NCBI GenBank assembly: GCA_035063885.1
Contig: JAPSFM010000021.1
Span: forward strand, 1-61,715
DNA length: 61,715 nucleotides
Direction of reading: 5' to 3'
Origin: CAADGY01 sp900696665
GTDB taxonomy: Bacteria; Acidobacteriota; Terriglobia; Bryobacterales; Bryobacteraceae
Shown: in pieces, positions 50,944 to 61,638 of the stretch
How the letters are laid out: every line of letters starts with the position of its first letter
Position numbering within the stretch: the stretch's first letter is position 1
Made by a program: the position numbers and the translations under genes
The notes under the pieces: generated by a model
What the model was told of the DNA's origin: nothing
What the model saw: only the letters and a program-made list of their open reading frames with translations
The model's database searches: none

Positions 50944-51396
50944 CTAACCGGAATCGGACTCTTTTGTTCTGATTATTGTGGATTTGCTAACGGCGTCGAG
51001 TACTCCATTGACGAATGCGACGGAGTCGTCGCCCGAAAACCTGCGGGCCAACTCCAGCGCTTCATCTATGGCTACTGGCGCGGGAGTGCCGAGATACCGC
51101 ATCTCGTAGACGGCGCAGCGCAGGATATTGCGGTCTACCGCCGGCATCCGTTCAATTCGCCAGTTGGCGGAATGTCCGGCAATGAGCAGATCGATACCGG
51201 CCAGTTGGCGGATGGTGCCACGAACCAGATCCTCCATGAATGCATCCTGTTCCTCCAGATCCGCCGGATGCGCGCCGGAAGAAGAGAGTGTGCCGTAAAA
51301 GGCGGCGATCGCCTCGTCCACCTCCTCCTGCTTCCGCATGTCCAACTGATAAAGAATTTGAACGGCTCTTTCGCGGGAGGAATGGCGCGAAGGCAT
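50944..51396 (-). CDS. nusB: Transcription antitermination factor NusB
   Basis: A 150-residue all-helical protein that joins NusE/S10 at boxA RNA for rRNA antitermination. The family start is SRERAVQILYQLDMRKQEEV, and NILRCAVYEMRYLGTPAPVAIDEALELARRF spans the conserved C-terminal block (split as RCAVYEMRYLG and IDEALELARRF). It follows ribH after six bases, the common ribH-nusB order. The sigma operon promoter lies immediately after its stop. Confidence 0.96.
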   Translation of the reverse strand: MPSRHSSRERAVQILYQLDMRKQEEVDEAIAAFYGTLSSSGAHPADLEEQDAFMEDLVRGTIRQLAGIDLLIAGHSANWRIERMPAVDRNILRCAVYEMRYLGTPAPVAIDEALELARRFSGDDSVAFVNGVLDAVSKSTIIRTKESDSG

Positions 51397-51402
51397 GCCG
51401 GT

Positions 51403-51882
51403 CTACCGTCCGGCGCGAAGCTGGCGCAGGAGGTTCCCCATCTCGACGGCGGTCATGGCTGCGTCGAATCCTTTATTGCCGCTCTTTGCGCCTGCGCGGT
51501 CGATGGCCTGCTCAAGCGTGCCGGTGGTGAGGACGCCGAAAGCTACCGGTACGCCGTGTTGGAGAGAGGCCTGAGCCAACCCTTTCGCGGCCTCCACCGC
51601 GATGTAATCGAAATGGGGCGTTTCGCCTTTTATGATGGCGCTGAGGCAGATGATGCCGTCGTGTTTCTTCTGCGCGGCGATTTCGCTCGCGGCCATGGGA
51701 AGCTCCCAGGAGCCGGGAACTTTCACGATTTCGATATCTTCTTCAGCGCACCCGGTGCGCGCTAGCGCATCCAGAGCGCCCGCGAGCAGACGCTCCGTAA
51801 TGATGCTGTTGAAGCGGCTCACCAGAATGGCGAACTTCAGTCCTTGTGCGCTGAGATTTCCTTCAATGATTCTATGCGGCAT
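51403..51882 (-). CDS. ribH: 6,7-dimethyl-8-ribityllumazine synthase
   Basis: A 159-residue enzyme making the riboflavin precursor by joining the ribityl-pyrimidine and dihydroxybutanone phosphate. Diagnostic motifs: ILVSRFNSIITERLLAGAL (residues about 18-36), VPGSWELPMAA, CLSAIIKGETPHFDYI, FGVLTTGTLEQAIDRAG and GNKGFDAAMTAVEM. Length is typical. It lies three bases after the crotonase stop and six bases before nusB, forming a crotonase-ribH-nusB operon. Confidence 0.97.
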   Translation of the reverse strand: MPHRIIEGNLSAQGLKFAILVSRFNSIITERLLAGALDALARTGCAEEDIEIVKVPGSWELPMAASEIAAQKKHDGIICLSAIIKGETPHFDYIAVEAAKGLAQASLQHGVPVAFGVLTTGTLEQAIDRAGAKSGNKGFDAAMTAVEMGNLLRQLRAGR

Positions 51883-51885
51883 GTG

Positions 51886-52671
51886 CTATTTCCCTGCGAA
51901 AACAGCCTTTCTTTTTTCGAGAAATGCGCGGGTTCCTTCCCGGCGGTCCTGGGTGCCGGCGATCAGGCCGAAGGCGGCGGCTTCAAATCGCAGCCCCTCC
52001 TCCAGCCCTGCGCTGGTTCCCACATCCACAGCTTCCAGGATGAGTGAGATGGCGATGGGGCCGTTCGCAAGCACCTTTTCGAGCAACCCGCGCGCGAACG
52101 GCTGAAGGTTCTCGCGCGGTGTGACGTAGTTTACCAGGCCGATGCGATGCGCCTCTTCCGCGTCCAGGGGTTCGCCGCTCAGCAGAAGATCGAGCGCGCG
52201 TCCGCGGCCCACCAGACGCGGCAGCCGCTGCGTGCCGCCATAGCCCGGCAGAAGACCGAGCTTCACTTCCGGTTGCCCGAGTTTCGCTTCGGGACATGCT
52301 AGCCGAAGCGTGCAGGCCATAGCCAACTCGAGACCCGCGCCCAGCGCATAGCCGTTGATACAGGCGACCGATGGCTTTCCCAACGTCTCAAGCTTACGGA
52401 ATATCTGCTGGCCGCGAAGGGCGGCTTGCCGAGCCTCCACCGGAGTCATTTCCGACAGCTCACCGATATCCGCTCCCGCCACGAACGCTTTGTCACCAGC
52501 GCCGGTGACGGCGAGCGCACCGATGGAAGCATCATTCCGCGCGCGTTCGAACGCATCGGCGAGTTCTTCCATCACGCGCGCGTTGAGCGCATTCCGTTTC
52601 TCGGGACGGTTTATCGTGACGAGTGCGATGCGGTCCGCCCCGGCCTCAAACCGAATGTGGCTGTAGGACAT
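51886..52671 (-). CDS. Enoyl-CoA hydratase/isomerase family protein (crotonase)
   Basis: A 261-residue crotonase. The oxyanion hole is AFVAGADIGEL; the catalytic pair of acidic residues is present, Glu in GYALGAGLELAMACTLRL and Glu in LGQPEVKLGLLPGYGG, so hydratase activity is plausible. The expected trimer motifs follow (RLPRLVGRGRALDL). Its role could be fatty-acid beta-oxidation or crotonyl-CoA hydration; the substrate cannot be told. It opens the operon with ribH and nusB and is divergent from lepA. Confidence 0.92.
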   Translation of the reverse strand: MSYSHIRFEAGADRIALVTINRPEKRNALNARVMEELADAFERARNDASIGALAVTGAGDKAFVAGADIGELSEMTPVEARQAALRGQQIFRKLETLGKPSVACINGYALGAGLELAMACTLRLACPEAKLGQPEVKLGLLPGYGGTQRLPRLVGRGRALDLLLSGEPLDAEEAHRIGLVNYVTPRENLQPFARGLLEKVLANGPIAISLILEAVDVGTSAGLEEGLRFEAAAFGLIAGTQDRREGTRAFLEKRKAVFAGK

Positions 52672-52706
52672 ATGGGATAATCGGACTCAGAGCCTCATCA
52701 TACCGC

Positions 52707-54515
<1,809 letters not shown>

Positions 54516-54548
54516 CCGGTTCATGCCGGACGCAACCAAAGGTTCGTG

Positions 54549-56171
54549 ATGAGAAAATCGTCTCTTTGTCTGCTTAGTCTCGTTCTCGCTCTGGTGGCGC
54601 CAGCCGCTCCGCCTGAGGCGGCTCCTCAGAGTGCTCCCAAGTTGATCTTGACGCTGGTGGTCGACCAGTTCCGGTACGATTATCTGACCCGTTTCCGATC
54701 CGATTACAACGGCGGATTGGCCCGCCTGCTCACTCATGGCGCGGTTTTTTCTAACGCCCACTATGAGCATTTTCCGACGGTCACGGCAATTGGTCACTCC
54801 ACGATTCTGAGCGGAGCGACACCTTCCATCAGCGGAATTGTCGGAAATGAATGGTACGACCGTGAATTGAATAAACAAGTGACCAGCGTTTCCGACAGCA
54901 CTGTGCAGTTGCTGGGAGGCCGGGCCGGCGAGACCGGCGCGTCTCCGCGGAAACTGCTGGTGAGCACCATCGGCGATGAGCTCAAGATGTCGGGCAAGGG
55001 CACACCACGCGTAATCGGAATCTCGATCAAAGACCGCAGCGCCATTCTCCCGGCGGGACATATGGCCGACGCAGCCTACTGGTTCGACGATGCGACGGGC
55101 AACTTCGTCAGCAGTACTTACTATTTCGACGACCTGCCGGTATGGGTGAAGGCTTTCAACAGCGGCCGGGCCGTGGACCGGTACATAACCAAACAGTGGT
55201 CCTCCAATTCCGGCACGGCGGGCGCGGCGCCGCAGGTGTTTGCGACGATGCCGCCGAAGCCGGACAGCGCTTATTTCAAGCTGCTGGAGCGGACGCCTTT
55301 CGGCAATGAGGTGCTGGAGTTATTTGCCGAGCACGCCATCGAAGCGGAGCAACTCGGCCAGCGCGGCACGACGGACCTGCTATCGGTGAGCTTCTCTTCC
55401 AACGACTATGTCGGGCACGGCCTGGGACCGGACGCGCCGGAAGTTCGGGACATCTCGATTCAAACCGACCGGCTGTTCACCAGATTGCTGGATTTCGTCG
55501 ACCACAAAGTCGGGCTGGACAATGTGCTGGTGATCTTCACGGCGGACCACGGAGTGTCGCCGCTTCCCGAACTCATGAAACAAAGGAAGATGCCGGGCGG
55601 CAGAATGTCCGCGCGCGTGGTGCTGGATGGTGTGCAGAAGGCGATTGCAGCGAAGTACGGAGAAGGAAACTGGGTGATCGGCAAGTCCGGTCCGGCCCCG
55701 TATTTCAACTATCAGTTGATCCGCGAGCGCAAGTTGGATCTGGCAGAAGTGCAGCGAGTGGCCGCCGACGTAGTCCGGAGCATTCCGCATATTGCCCGGG
55801 TCTATACTCGGGAGCAGTTGAAGAACGGGCAGATTCTGGAGGACCGGATCGGGAGGCGTGTCCGAAATGGCTTCAATAACGAGCGGGGATCCGACCTTTT
55901 TATCGTCGTCGAGCCGTACTGGCTGTTCGAGGAACGGGGCACGTCTCACGGCACACCGTATAACTACGACTCTCACGTACCGGTGATTTTCATGGGCCGG
56001 GGGATCAAAGCAGGCCAATACAACCAGCCCATCGCGGTAAACGACATCGCGCCGACCCTCGCCACGTTTTTGGCGATTGAAACCCCTAGCGGCGCGGAAG
56101 GCCGCGTTCTGGATGAAATGCTGACAGCGCCCGCGCCGGGCGTGCACCTGTCATCCTATGTGGAGAGATAG
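54549..56171 (+). CDS. Alkaline phosphatase family protein (PafA-like)
   Basis: A 540-residue exported phosphatase (signal peptide MRKSSLCLLSLVLALVAPAA). The metal sites and nucleophile of the phosphodiesterase/alkaline phosphatase superfamily are visible. These are VVDQFRYDYL (metal Asp39), FPTVTAIGHSTILSGATPS (Thr nucleophile in residues 76-83), NDYVGHGLGPDAPEV (Asp/His ligands) and FTADHGVSPLPE (Asp-His pair). The C-terminal His (RGTSHGTPYNYDSHVPVIF) completes the bimetal site. Similar PafA enzymes release phosphate from organic esters. ATG 54549 has AAAGG six bases upstream. Confidence 0.9.
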   Translation: MRKSSLCLLSLVLALVAPAAPPEAAPQSAPKLILTLVVDQFRYDYLTRFRSDYNGGLARLLTHGAVFSNAHYEHFPTVTAIGHSTILSGATPSISGIVGNEWYDRELNKQVTSVSDSTVQLLGGRAGETGASPRKLLVSTIGDELKMSGKGTPRVIGISIKDRSAILPAGHMADAAYWFDDATGNFVSSTYYFDDLPVWVKAFNSGRAVDRYITKQWSSNSGTAGAAPQVFATMPPKPDSAYFKLLERTPFGNEVLELFAEHAIEAEQLGQRGTTDLLSVSFSSNDYVGHGLGPDAPEVRDISIQTDRLFTRLLDFVDHKVGLDNVLVIFTADHGVSPLPELMKQRKMPGGRMSARVVLDGVQKAIAAKYGEGNWVIGKSGPAPYFNYQLIRERKLDLAEVQRVAADVVRSIPHIARVYTREQLKNGQILEDRIGRRVRNGFNNERGSDLFIVVEPYWLFEERGTSHGTPYNYDSHVPVIFMGRGIKAGQYNQPIAVNDIAPTLATFLAIETPSGAEGRVLDEMLTAPAPGVHLSSYVER

Positions 56172-56187
56172 ACTCAAAGAGTGATTT

Positions 56188-56478
56188 ATGGACATTCGAC
56201 CACTGCATGACCACGTATTAGTGAAACGCATCGAGGAAGCTGAGACCGTGAGCGGCAGTTGTATCATCGTTCCGGACACCGCCAAAGAGAAGCCGCAGCA
56301 AGGCGAAGTGGTCGCCGTCGGTAACGGCAAGTTGCTCAGCAATGGCGAGCGCAGCGTGATCGACGTCAAGCCCGGCATGCGGATCCTGTTTACGAAATAT
56401 GCCGGTTCAGACATCAAAAGCGCAGGTGAGGAATACCTGGTTCTGAGGGAAGACGAGATCCTCGGAGTACTGGAGTAG
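56188..56478 (+). CDS. groES: GroES co-chaperonin (10 kDa)
   Basis: A 96-residue co-chaperonin forming a heptameric lid on GroEL. The family start is DIRPLHDHVLVKRIEEAE; the mobile loop is SGSCIIVPDTAKEKPQQGEV (with IIV, the hydrophobic tripeptide contacting GroEL), and the end is EYLVLREDEILGVLE. No groEL follows; the next gene is an OmpH-like chaperone. An 8-bp hairpin overlaps the stop codon. The gene lies 16 bases after the phosphatase gene. Confidence 0.95.
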   Translation: MDIRPLHDHVLVKRIEEAETVSGSCIIVPDTAKEKPQQGEVVAVGNGKLLSNGERSVIDVKPGMRILFTKYAGSDIKSAGEEYLVLREDEILGVLE

Positions 56479-56489
56479 CAGGTACTCCG
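56463..56489. terminator. Hairpin at the 3' end of groES
   Basis: CGGAGTAC (56463-56470) and GTACTCCG (56482-56489) form a perfect 8-bp stem around an 11-nt loop that includes the groES stop codon. No T-run follows (GCGGGTCTTTC), so it may be a weak terminator or a message-stabilising element. Confidence 0.5.
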
Positions 56490-56644
56490 GCGGGTCTTTC
56501 GGTCTGTGCTAAGGTGAAAACAAAGAACTAACGACCCGTGAGGAAGGCGGTGGGCCGCTCGCGGCGGTGTTTTGGCCGCGGCACACAGCGGAAGGGCGCA
56601 TTCTGCCACGGCTAAGCTCGACCATCAAGGAGTTTTGAAGAAGA

Positions 56645-57166
56645 ATGACGAGAGCCTCGTTCCGTCTGATAGTAATGGGAGCCGCACTGCTGGCATCGGC
56701 CAGTTTCGTGGGTGCGCAGACAAAAGTAGCGGTGGTGAATCTCCAGCGTGCCGTCTTGGAAACGGCTGACATCAAGAAAGCACAGGCAGATCTGGAAGCC
56801 CGGTACCGGCCGCAGCAGCAGGAAATGGAGAAGTTGCAGAAGGAAGTCGAGGCTCTATCGCAGCAACTTCAGACGATGCGGGGTAAGTTGACGCCGCAGG
56901 GCGAGCAGGATCTTGTTGTGCAAGGACAGCGTAAGCAGCGGGAGTTGCAGCGCCTGACGGAAGACCTTCAGGGAGAAGTAAACCGCGACCGGAACGAAAT
57001 TCTCGCCAGGGTGTCTCAACAGATGACGGAAGTGGTGGGCAAGCTAGCCGCGCAGAAAGACCTTGATATCGTCGTCGATGTGACGAATACCGTTTTTTTC
57101 AAACCGGCGCTCGATCTTACCAAAGAAGCGGTGGCGGCCTACGACGCGGCCCATCCGGTAAAGTGA
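56645..57166 (+). CDS. OmpH/Skp-like periplasmic chaperone
   Basis: A 173-residue exported protein (signal peptide LIVMGAALLASASFVGAQ). The mature part begins KVAVVNLQRAVLETADIKKA, then a long charged coiled-coil-like region (EKLQKEVEALSQQLQTMRG) and a C-terminal block IVVDVTNTVFFKPALDLTKE, all typical of the Skp/OmpH family that carries outer-membrane proteins through the periplasm. The ATG has no strong Shine-Dalgarno; AAGGAG lies about 15 bases upstream. It is followed after nine bases by an uncharacterised membrane protein. Confidence 0.9.
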   Translation: MTRASFRLIVMGAALLASASFVGAQTKVAVVNLQRAVLETADIKKAQADLEARYRPQQQEMEKLQKEVEALSQQLQTMRGKLTPQGEQDLVVQGQRKQRELQRLTEDLQGEVNRDRNEILARVSQQMTEVVGKLAAQKDLDIVVDVTNTVFFKPALDLTKEAVAAYDAAHPVK

Positions 57167-57175
57167 GGTGAGGAA

Positions 57176-57691
57176 ATGTCCGGCTACCTGGAAGCATACG
57201 GGGCTGGCGACGAGAAGCGTTCGAAGATTATCAGATGGACGGCAATCACGGTGGTGGCGGTTCTTGTTGTTGGTCTCTTGCTTTATTTCGGGTTCCGGAA
57301 TTACCGTGAAGACCGGATAGCAAATCTGTTCGTCGAACTCCTCAAAACACAGGACTATCAGGCAGCATACCGGCTGTGGGGTTGTACGCCTGAAAGCCCA
57401 TGTCCCGACTACTCGATGGAAAAGTTCATGGAGGACTGGGGTCCCAAAAGTCCTTACGGCTCTCCGGCGAATGTGGAGGTCAAGCACCCGCCTCGCGGGC
57501 GAGGAATCATCGCTCGCGTCCGCAACGTGCTGGGCATCGACTATTCCTGCGAGTCAGGCGTGATTTACACACTCGATTACGGTAAGGGTGAGCCCGTCCT
57601 GCTCTATGTGACCCGCAAGGAAAAGACCTTGAGTTTTGCTCCCTGGCCAGTGTGCAATCCGAGAATGGAAGCGGCGCCACCGGCTCTCTAA
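57176..57691 (+). CDS. Hypothetical single-pass membrane protein
   Basis: A 171-residue protein with a short cytoplasmic start, one transmembrane helix (WTAITVVAVLVVGLLLYFGF) and an extracytoplasmic part. It contains RLWGCTPESPCPDYSMEKF with two Cys, and later DYSCESGVIYTLDYG and PVLLYVTRKEKTLSF, a beta-rich domain of about 115 residues. No known family was recognised. It is nine bases after the OmpH-like gene (GAGGTGAGGAA before the ATG) and probably co-transcribed with it. Confidence 0.75.
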   Translation: MSGYLEAYGAGDEKRSKIIRWTAITVVAVLVVGLLLYFGFRNYREDRIANLFVELLKTQDYQAAYRLWGCTPESPCPDYSMEKFMEDWGPKSPYGSPANVEVKHPPRGRGIIARVRNVLGIDYSCESGVIYTLDYGKGEPVLLYVTRKEKTLSFAPWPVCNPRMEAAPPAL

Positions 57692-57812
57692 TAGTTGTTG
57701 TTCTCCTCGCTGTTCGAAGGGCTGCGGATTACGGCAGCGTACGAGTACCTGGAGAAGTGATCAAGCGAGGTCCTGCGTTCCCGAACTGGTCCGCTAACGA
57801 GATCGGTCGGCT

Positions 57813-57920
57813 GACGGGAGCATTCCGCCGGGCGTCATCGGCGATATCAACGGCTTTGCTGACGAAGGAAAGCTGGCGGCGTACATCGGGATTGTGCTGC
57901 GATCGTCCAGGCCGGACGAG
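57813..57920 (+). mobile_element. Possible IS110-type transposase remnant
   Basis: A short open stretch reads IGDINGFADEGKLAAYIGIV (57837-57896), like the C-terminal 'IGDI.RF....LAAYAG' block of IS110-family transposases. It has no start, no flanking repeats and no neighbouring transposase sequence. Similarity is over only about 30 residues. Confidence 0.35.
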
Positions 57921-57949
57921 CAGTTCTCCAACTTCGTATTGGCGGAGGT

Positions 57950-58222
57950 GTGCTGCCTTTTACGGCAGTGCGCTTTGGAAATACCGGGCGTAATGTCCTG
58001 CGGGGTCCGGGAGTCACTGGTCTGGATGGCAGCGTCTTCCGGATCTTTCCGGTCACCGAGCGCTTCCGGCTCGAATTTCGTGCCGGGGCTTTCAACCTCA
58101 CCAACACGCCGCGGTTTAACAATCCGGCGAATAGCGTCCCGGGCGGGAATTTCATGGAAATTCGAGGTACCAGAGACGATAGTAACCGCCAGTTCAGGCT
58201 GGGATTAAAGTTGTCGTTTTGA
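57950..58222 (+). pseudogene. C-terminal remnant of an Oar-like TonB-dependent receptor
   Basis: A stretch of about 90 codons reading VRFGNTGRNVLRGPGVTGLD, SVFRIFPVTERFRLEFRAGA, FNLTNTPRFNNPANSVPGGN and ending LGLKLSF with TGA. This is the C-terminal end of receptors of the same kind as the complete one downstream, where the matching residues are FNIFNRANF and ALKLSF. Everything before it (about 950 residues) is missing. It sits next to the transposase-like remnant, suggesting a past disruption. Confidence 0.85.
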
Positions 58223-58369
58223 GTCAGGACGGAGATCTACGTCCTAAATACTCTGGGACAAGCATTATTCCGCCGGCAATAACTTGTTTCAAACCCGCTT
58301 TTACGATAGCATCAGTGCGTCCATTTTGAGCTTTCAGCATTTTATCTGCTCTTGAATAGGAGAATACCG

Positions 58370-61300
58370 ATGAGAATTCGCGTCAGTTTTGTGGCGGCCT
58401 TCATCCTTTGCTCTGCCGCGCTGCATGGCCAGGGCACCACAGGGGCGATCGAAGCCCTGGTGACCGATTCTTCGGGAGCAGCCGTGCCTGGGGCGCTGGT
58501 GACCGCGGAGAACATTGGAACCGGAGCTGTATTCAACGTGCAATCCGACGGGCGCGGACGCGCCAGCTTTCCTTTGCTGCGGCCTGGGAAATACCGCGTG
58601 ACGACCGAGATCAAGGGCTTTCAGAAACTTGAGCGCAGCGAAGTAATCGTGAATGCCACCGAGACTGTGAGGCTGGACCTGAAACTCGTGCTGGGCGCCG
58701 TTAGCGAAACTGTCACCATCACCGCGGAGACGCCTCTGCTGCAGAGCGAACGGGCGACGATGGGGCACGTCGTCGAACAGCGAACAATCACCTCGATTCC
58801 GCTGGCGACGCGAAATTTCACGCAACTGTTAGGCACTTCGCCGGGAGTGATCGGAGCGATTTACAACGCGGATCAGCCCGGGACCGGCAGCGACAGTGTG
58901 AGCGTCAACGGAGCCCGCCGCGGAAGTAACAATATTCTGGTGGACGGCGCGCCCACGTCGAACGCGCTAAATAATTCACCCGACGGAGACGGTACGCCGA
59001 GCCTGGAATTTCTAAGTGAATTCAAGGTACTGACAAGTCTTTTTGGCGCGGAGTATGGGAAAAACCTCGGCTCCATCATCAACGTGACCACACGGAGCGG
59101 TACGAACGAGTTTCATGGCAGCGCTTACGAGTTTTTCCGGAACACCACGTTAAACGCCCGCCCGTTTTTTTCGCCGGTACGGGGGCAGAATAATCAGCAT
59201 CAGTTCGGAGCAAACCTCGGCGGTCCGGTGATAAAGAACAGAACCTTCTTCTTCGGAGGATGGGAAAGCATGCGGCAGCGCAACGCGAATTCGAGAAGTG
59301 CGAGCATCACCCGCGTGGTGCCTACGGCGGACCAACGGGCCGGAAACTTCGGCGCAAAGCGGATCGCCGATCCACTTACCGGGCAGCCGTTTCCCGATAA
59401 TGCGATTCCGGCGAGCCGTTTGAATCCCGTGTCGCTGAAGCTGCAGGAAATGTTTGTGCCGCTCCCCAACTATTCTTCGGGAGGCGCGGTGAATTTCTTC
59501 GCTGCGAAATCGCTGCCGACAGACCTCAACCAATACACGGCTCGAGTGGACCACCGAATCAATGACAGTAATTCCTTTTATGTAAGGTGGTTTGACAGCC
59601 GCCTCGAGGACATGAATCCGTTCTACCAGGGCATGCCCCAGTTCGGGCGCGGTTCAAAGAAACAAAAACATTCCGTTACGGGATCATACACCCGCGTATT
59701 CTCTCCCACTCTGATCCTGGAAGCAGGCGCAGCTTACGACCAGACGGATCAGTTCACGTTTTTTGAGAACCAGACCGATCCGTCGTCGGTAGGCATGATG
59801 CCGCTCCCGGTGACGATGGTGGACGACGGATTGCCGGAAATCCTGATTACGAACTACTTCAATTTCGGCAACTATCAGCGCTGGTCGGACTATGTCAAAA
59901 CGGCGACCGGTACCGCGAATTTTACTTACATGCGGAACCAGCACAACTTCAAATTCGGGCTGGAAAGCCGCCACGACCTGTACAACCCGCAGAATACACT
60001 TACCAGCCGTGGACGCTTTTCCTACACAGGTGATGCGACCGGCGATGCGTACGCCGACTTCCTGCTATCGCACACCCGCAACAAGGCATTCGGCGCCGGT
60101 CCCGGAGAATTGAAGATGCGCGATGCAGTGCTGGCTACCTACTTCAGCGATGAGTGGAAAGTTAATCCACGGCTGAGCATCACGATGGGCTTGCGTTACG
60201 AAGCTTACTGGCAGCCCGCGGCGTACAACCTGGGAATGACAAACTGGTACCCGGACCTTTACCGCGGAGTCGGTTCTCTGGAGGCGTCCGGAATCGTGCA
60301 GGGAGGGGTCAACGGGGTGCCGCGGAGCACGGTGCACAACGACATGAATAACATTATGCCCCGGCTCGGAATCGCATGGCGTTTCGCGGACCGGTGGGTG
60401 ATTCGAACGGGTGCGGGGCTTTACTTCGATCAACGCGTGGGACAGATTGCGCAACAGGCGTTCGCCAATCCACCCACCTTCACTTCCATCCAACCGGATT
60501 GCACCGTGGCCGGCAGCGGCTGTAACCTGAGAACGCCCGACAATTGGACGTTCATGGATCCCGGCTACAATCCGGACCTTATTCCTTTTCCTGCCAGCGT
60601 GAACTCATCCATGAGCATGGCGGCGTTGGAGCGGAACATCAAGACCGACAACGCCTGGCAGTATAACTTCAGTCTGCAGCGCGAACTGCCGGGAAATTTA
60701 CTGATCGAGACTGCTTACGTGGGAACGAAGGGTACCCACCTGATGTCGAACCACATCGCAAATCCGCAAATACCAGTGGGCTTCGATCCGGGAGATCCGA
60801 AACCGGGAACGTTGGTGCGCCTGTATCCCGGGTTTGCTGACATGTCAATCAACTCGCAAGGCGGCAGTTCGACATACAACTCGTTCCAGTTGACGGGTAA
60901 GAAGCGCATCAGCACCGGGATGGTTCAAGCGTCGTATACGTGGAGCAAGACGATTGGAAACGGTTCGGAAGGCGCACGCTTCTTCACCAGCATGGCCCTC
61001 GCTCCATGGTGGGATTGGAGCCGCGCGCGCGGGCCGGCCAACTTCGACCGGACACACCGGCTGTCCGTCATGTTCACACAGGATTTGCCCAGGTTCTTCG
61101 ATGCGGGTGTGGGCCGGCGGCTTTTCAATGACTGGTCCGTCAACGGAATGTTCATAGCGCAGACCGGTACTCCGGTTACCGTCACCAACCGGACGAGCGG
61201 CCAAAGATTGGGTGGAGCGGCGACTTCGAGCACCGCAGCACTGTATTCGAACGTGGTGAAGGATGCCGATCTGACCACCCCCGGTTCGCCGAAGGACAAT

Positions 61301-61597
61301 CTGAGGAACTATATCAACAAGGCGGCATGGAGCCCCGCCCCAGCCGGCACGGTGGGCACATCCGGCCGCGGGATGTTTCGTGCTCCGGGGCAAAGCAACC
61401 TGGATGTGTCTCTCTTCAAGAACATCCCGATTCGTGAATCCATCCGGCTCGAGTTCCGGTCGGAGTTTTTCAACATTTTCAACCGTGCGAATTTTGGTGA
61501 GCCGAATGCCAGCATGGATGCGAGTAACTTTGGCCAGATTACCAGCACGACAGTAAATGCGCGGCTGGTGCAGTTTGCTCTGAAACTGAGCTTTTGA
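58370..61597 (+). CDS. TonB-dependent receptor with carboxypeptidase-regulatory-like domain (Oar-like)
   Basis: A 1075-residue outer-membrane receptor. A signal peptide (VSFVAAFILCSAALHGQG) precedes a CarboxypepD_reg-like domain (TGAIEALVTDSSGAAVPGAL; residues about 25-105). The plug domain is next, with GHVVEQRTITSIPLATRNFT and VSVNGARRGSNNILVDG. A beta-barrel fills the rest, ending in VQFALKLSF, the usual C-terminal aromatic. Such proteins occur in many copies in Acidobacteriota and import large polymers or oligomers with TonB energy; the ligand is unknown. The start at 58370 has AGGAG seven bases upstream. It follows a decayed homologue and ends near a T-run terminator. Confidence 0.92.
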   Translation: MRIRVSFVAAFILCSAALHGQGTTGAIEALVTDSSGAAVPGALVTAENIGTGAVFNVQSDGRGRASFPLLRPGKYRVTTEIKGFQKLERSEVIVNATETVRLDLKLVLGAVSETVTITAETPLLQSERATMGHVVEQRTITSIPLATRNFTQLLGTSPGVIGAIYNADQPGTGSDSVSVNGARRGSNNILVDGAPTSNALNNSPDGDGTPSLEFLSEFKVLTSLFGAEYGKNLGSIINVTTRSGTNEFHGSAYEFFRNTTLNARPFFSPVRGQNNQHQFGANLGGPVIKNRTFFFGGWESMRQRNANSRSASITRVVPTADQRAGNFGAKRIADPLTGQPFPDNAIPASRLNPVSLKLQEMFVPLPNYSSGGAVNFFAAKSLPTDLNQYTARVDHRINDSNSFYVRWFDSRLEDMNPFYQGMPQFGRGSKKQKHSVTGSYTRVFSPTLILEAGAAYDQTDQFTFFENQTDPSSVGMMPLPVTMVDDGLPEILITNYFNFGNYQRWSDYVKTATGTANFTYMRNQHNFKFGLESRHDLYNPQNTLTSRGRFSYTGDATGDAYADFLLSHTRNKAFGAGPGELKMRDAVLATYFSDEWKVNPRLSITMGLRYEAYWQPAAYNLGMTNWYPDLYRGVGSLEASGIVQGGVNGVPRSTVHNDMNNIMPRLGIAWRFADRWVIRTGAGLYFDQRVGQIAQQAFANPPTFTSIQPDCTVAGSGCNLRTPDNWTFMDPGYNPDLIPFPASVNSSMSMAALERNIKTDNAWQYNFSLQRELPGNLLIETAYVGTKGTHLMSNHIANPQIPVGFDPGDPKPGTLVRLYPGFADMSINSQGGSSTYNSFQLTGKKRISTGMVQASYTWSKTIGNGSEGARFFTSMALAPWWDWSRARGPANFDRTHRLSVMFTQDLPRFFDAGVGRRLFNDWSVNGMFIAQTGTPVTVTNRTSGQRLGGAATSSTAALYSNVVKDADLTTPGSPKDNLRNYINKAAWSPAPAGTVGTSGRGMFRAPGQSNLDVSLFKNIPIRESIRLEFRSEFFNIFNRANFGEPNASMDASNFGQITSTTVNARLVQFALKLSF

Positions 61598-61615
61598 GTG
61601 TGCCATGAGCAAAAG

Positions 61616-61638
61616 AGGCGGCGACAGACGCCTTTTTT
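61616..61638 (+). terminator. Rho-independent terminator of the TonB receptor gene
   Basis: AGGCG (61616-61620) and CGCCT (61629-61633) form the core stem, extended by A-T pairs, and a T6 run follows directly (61633-61638). It begins 18 bases after the stop. Confidence 0.7.
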
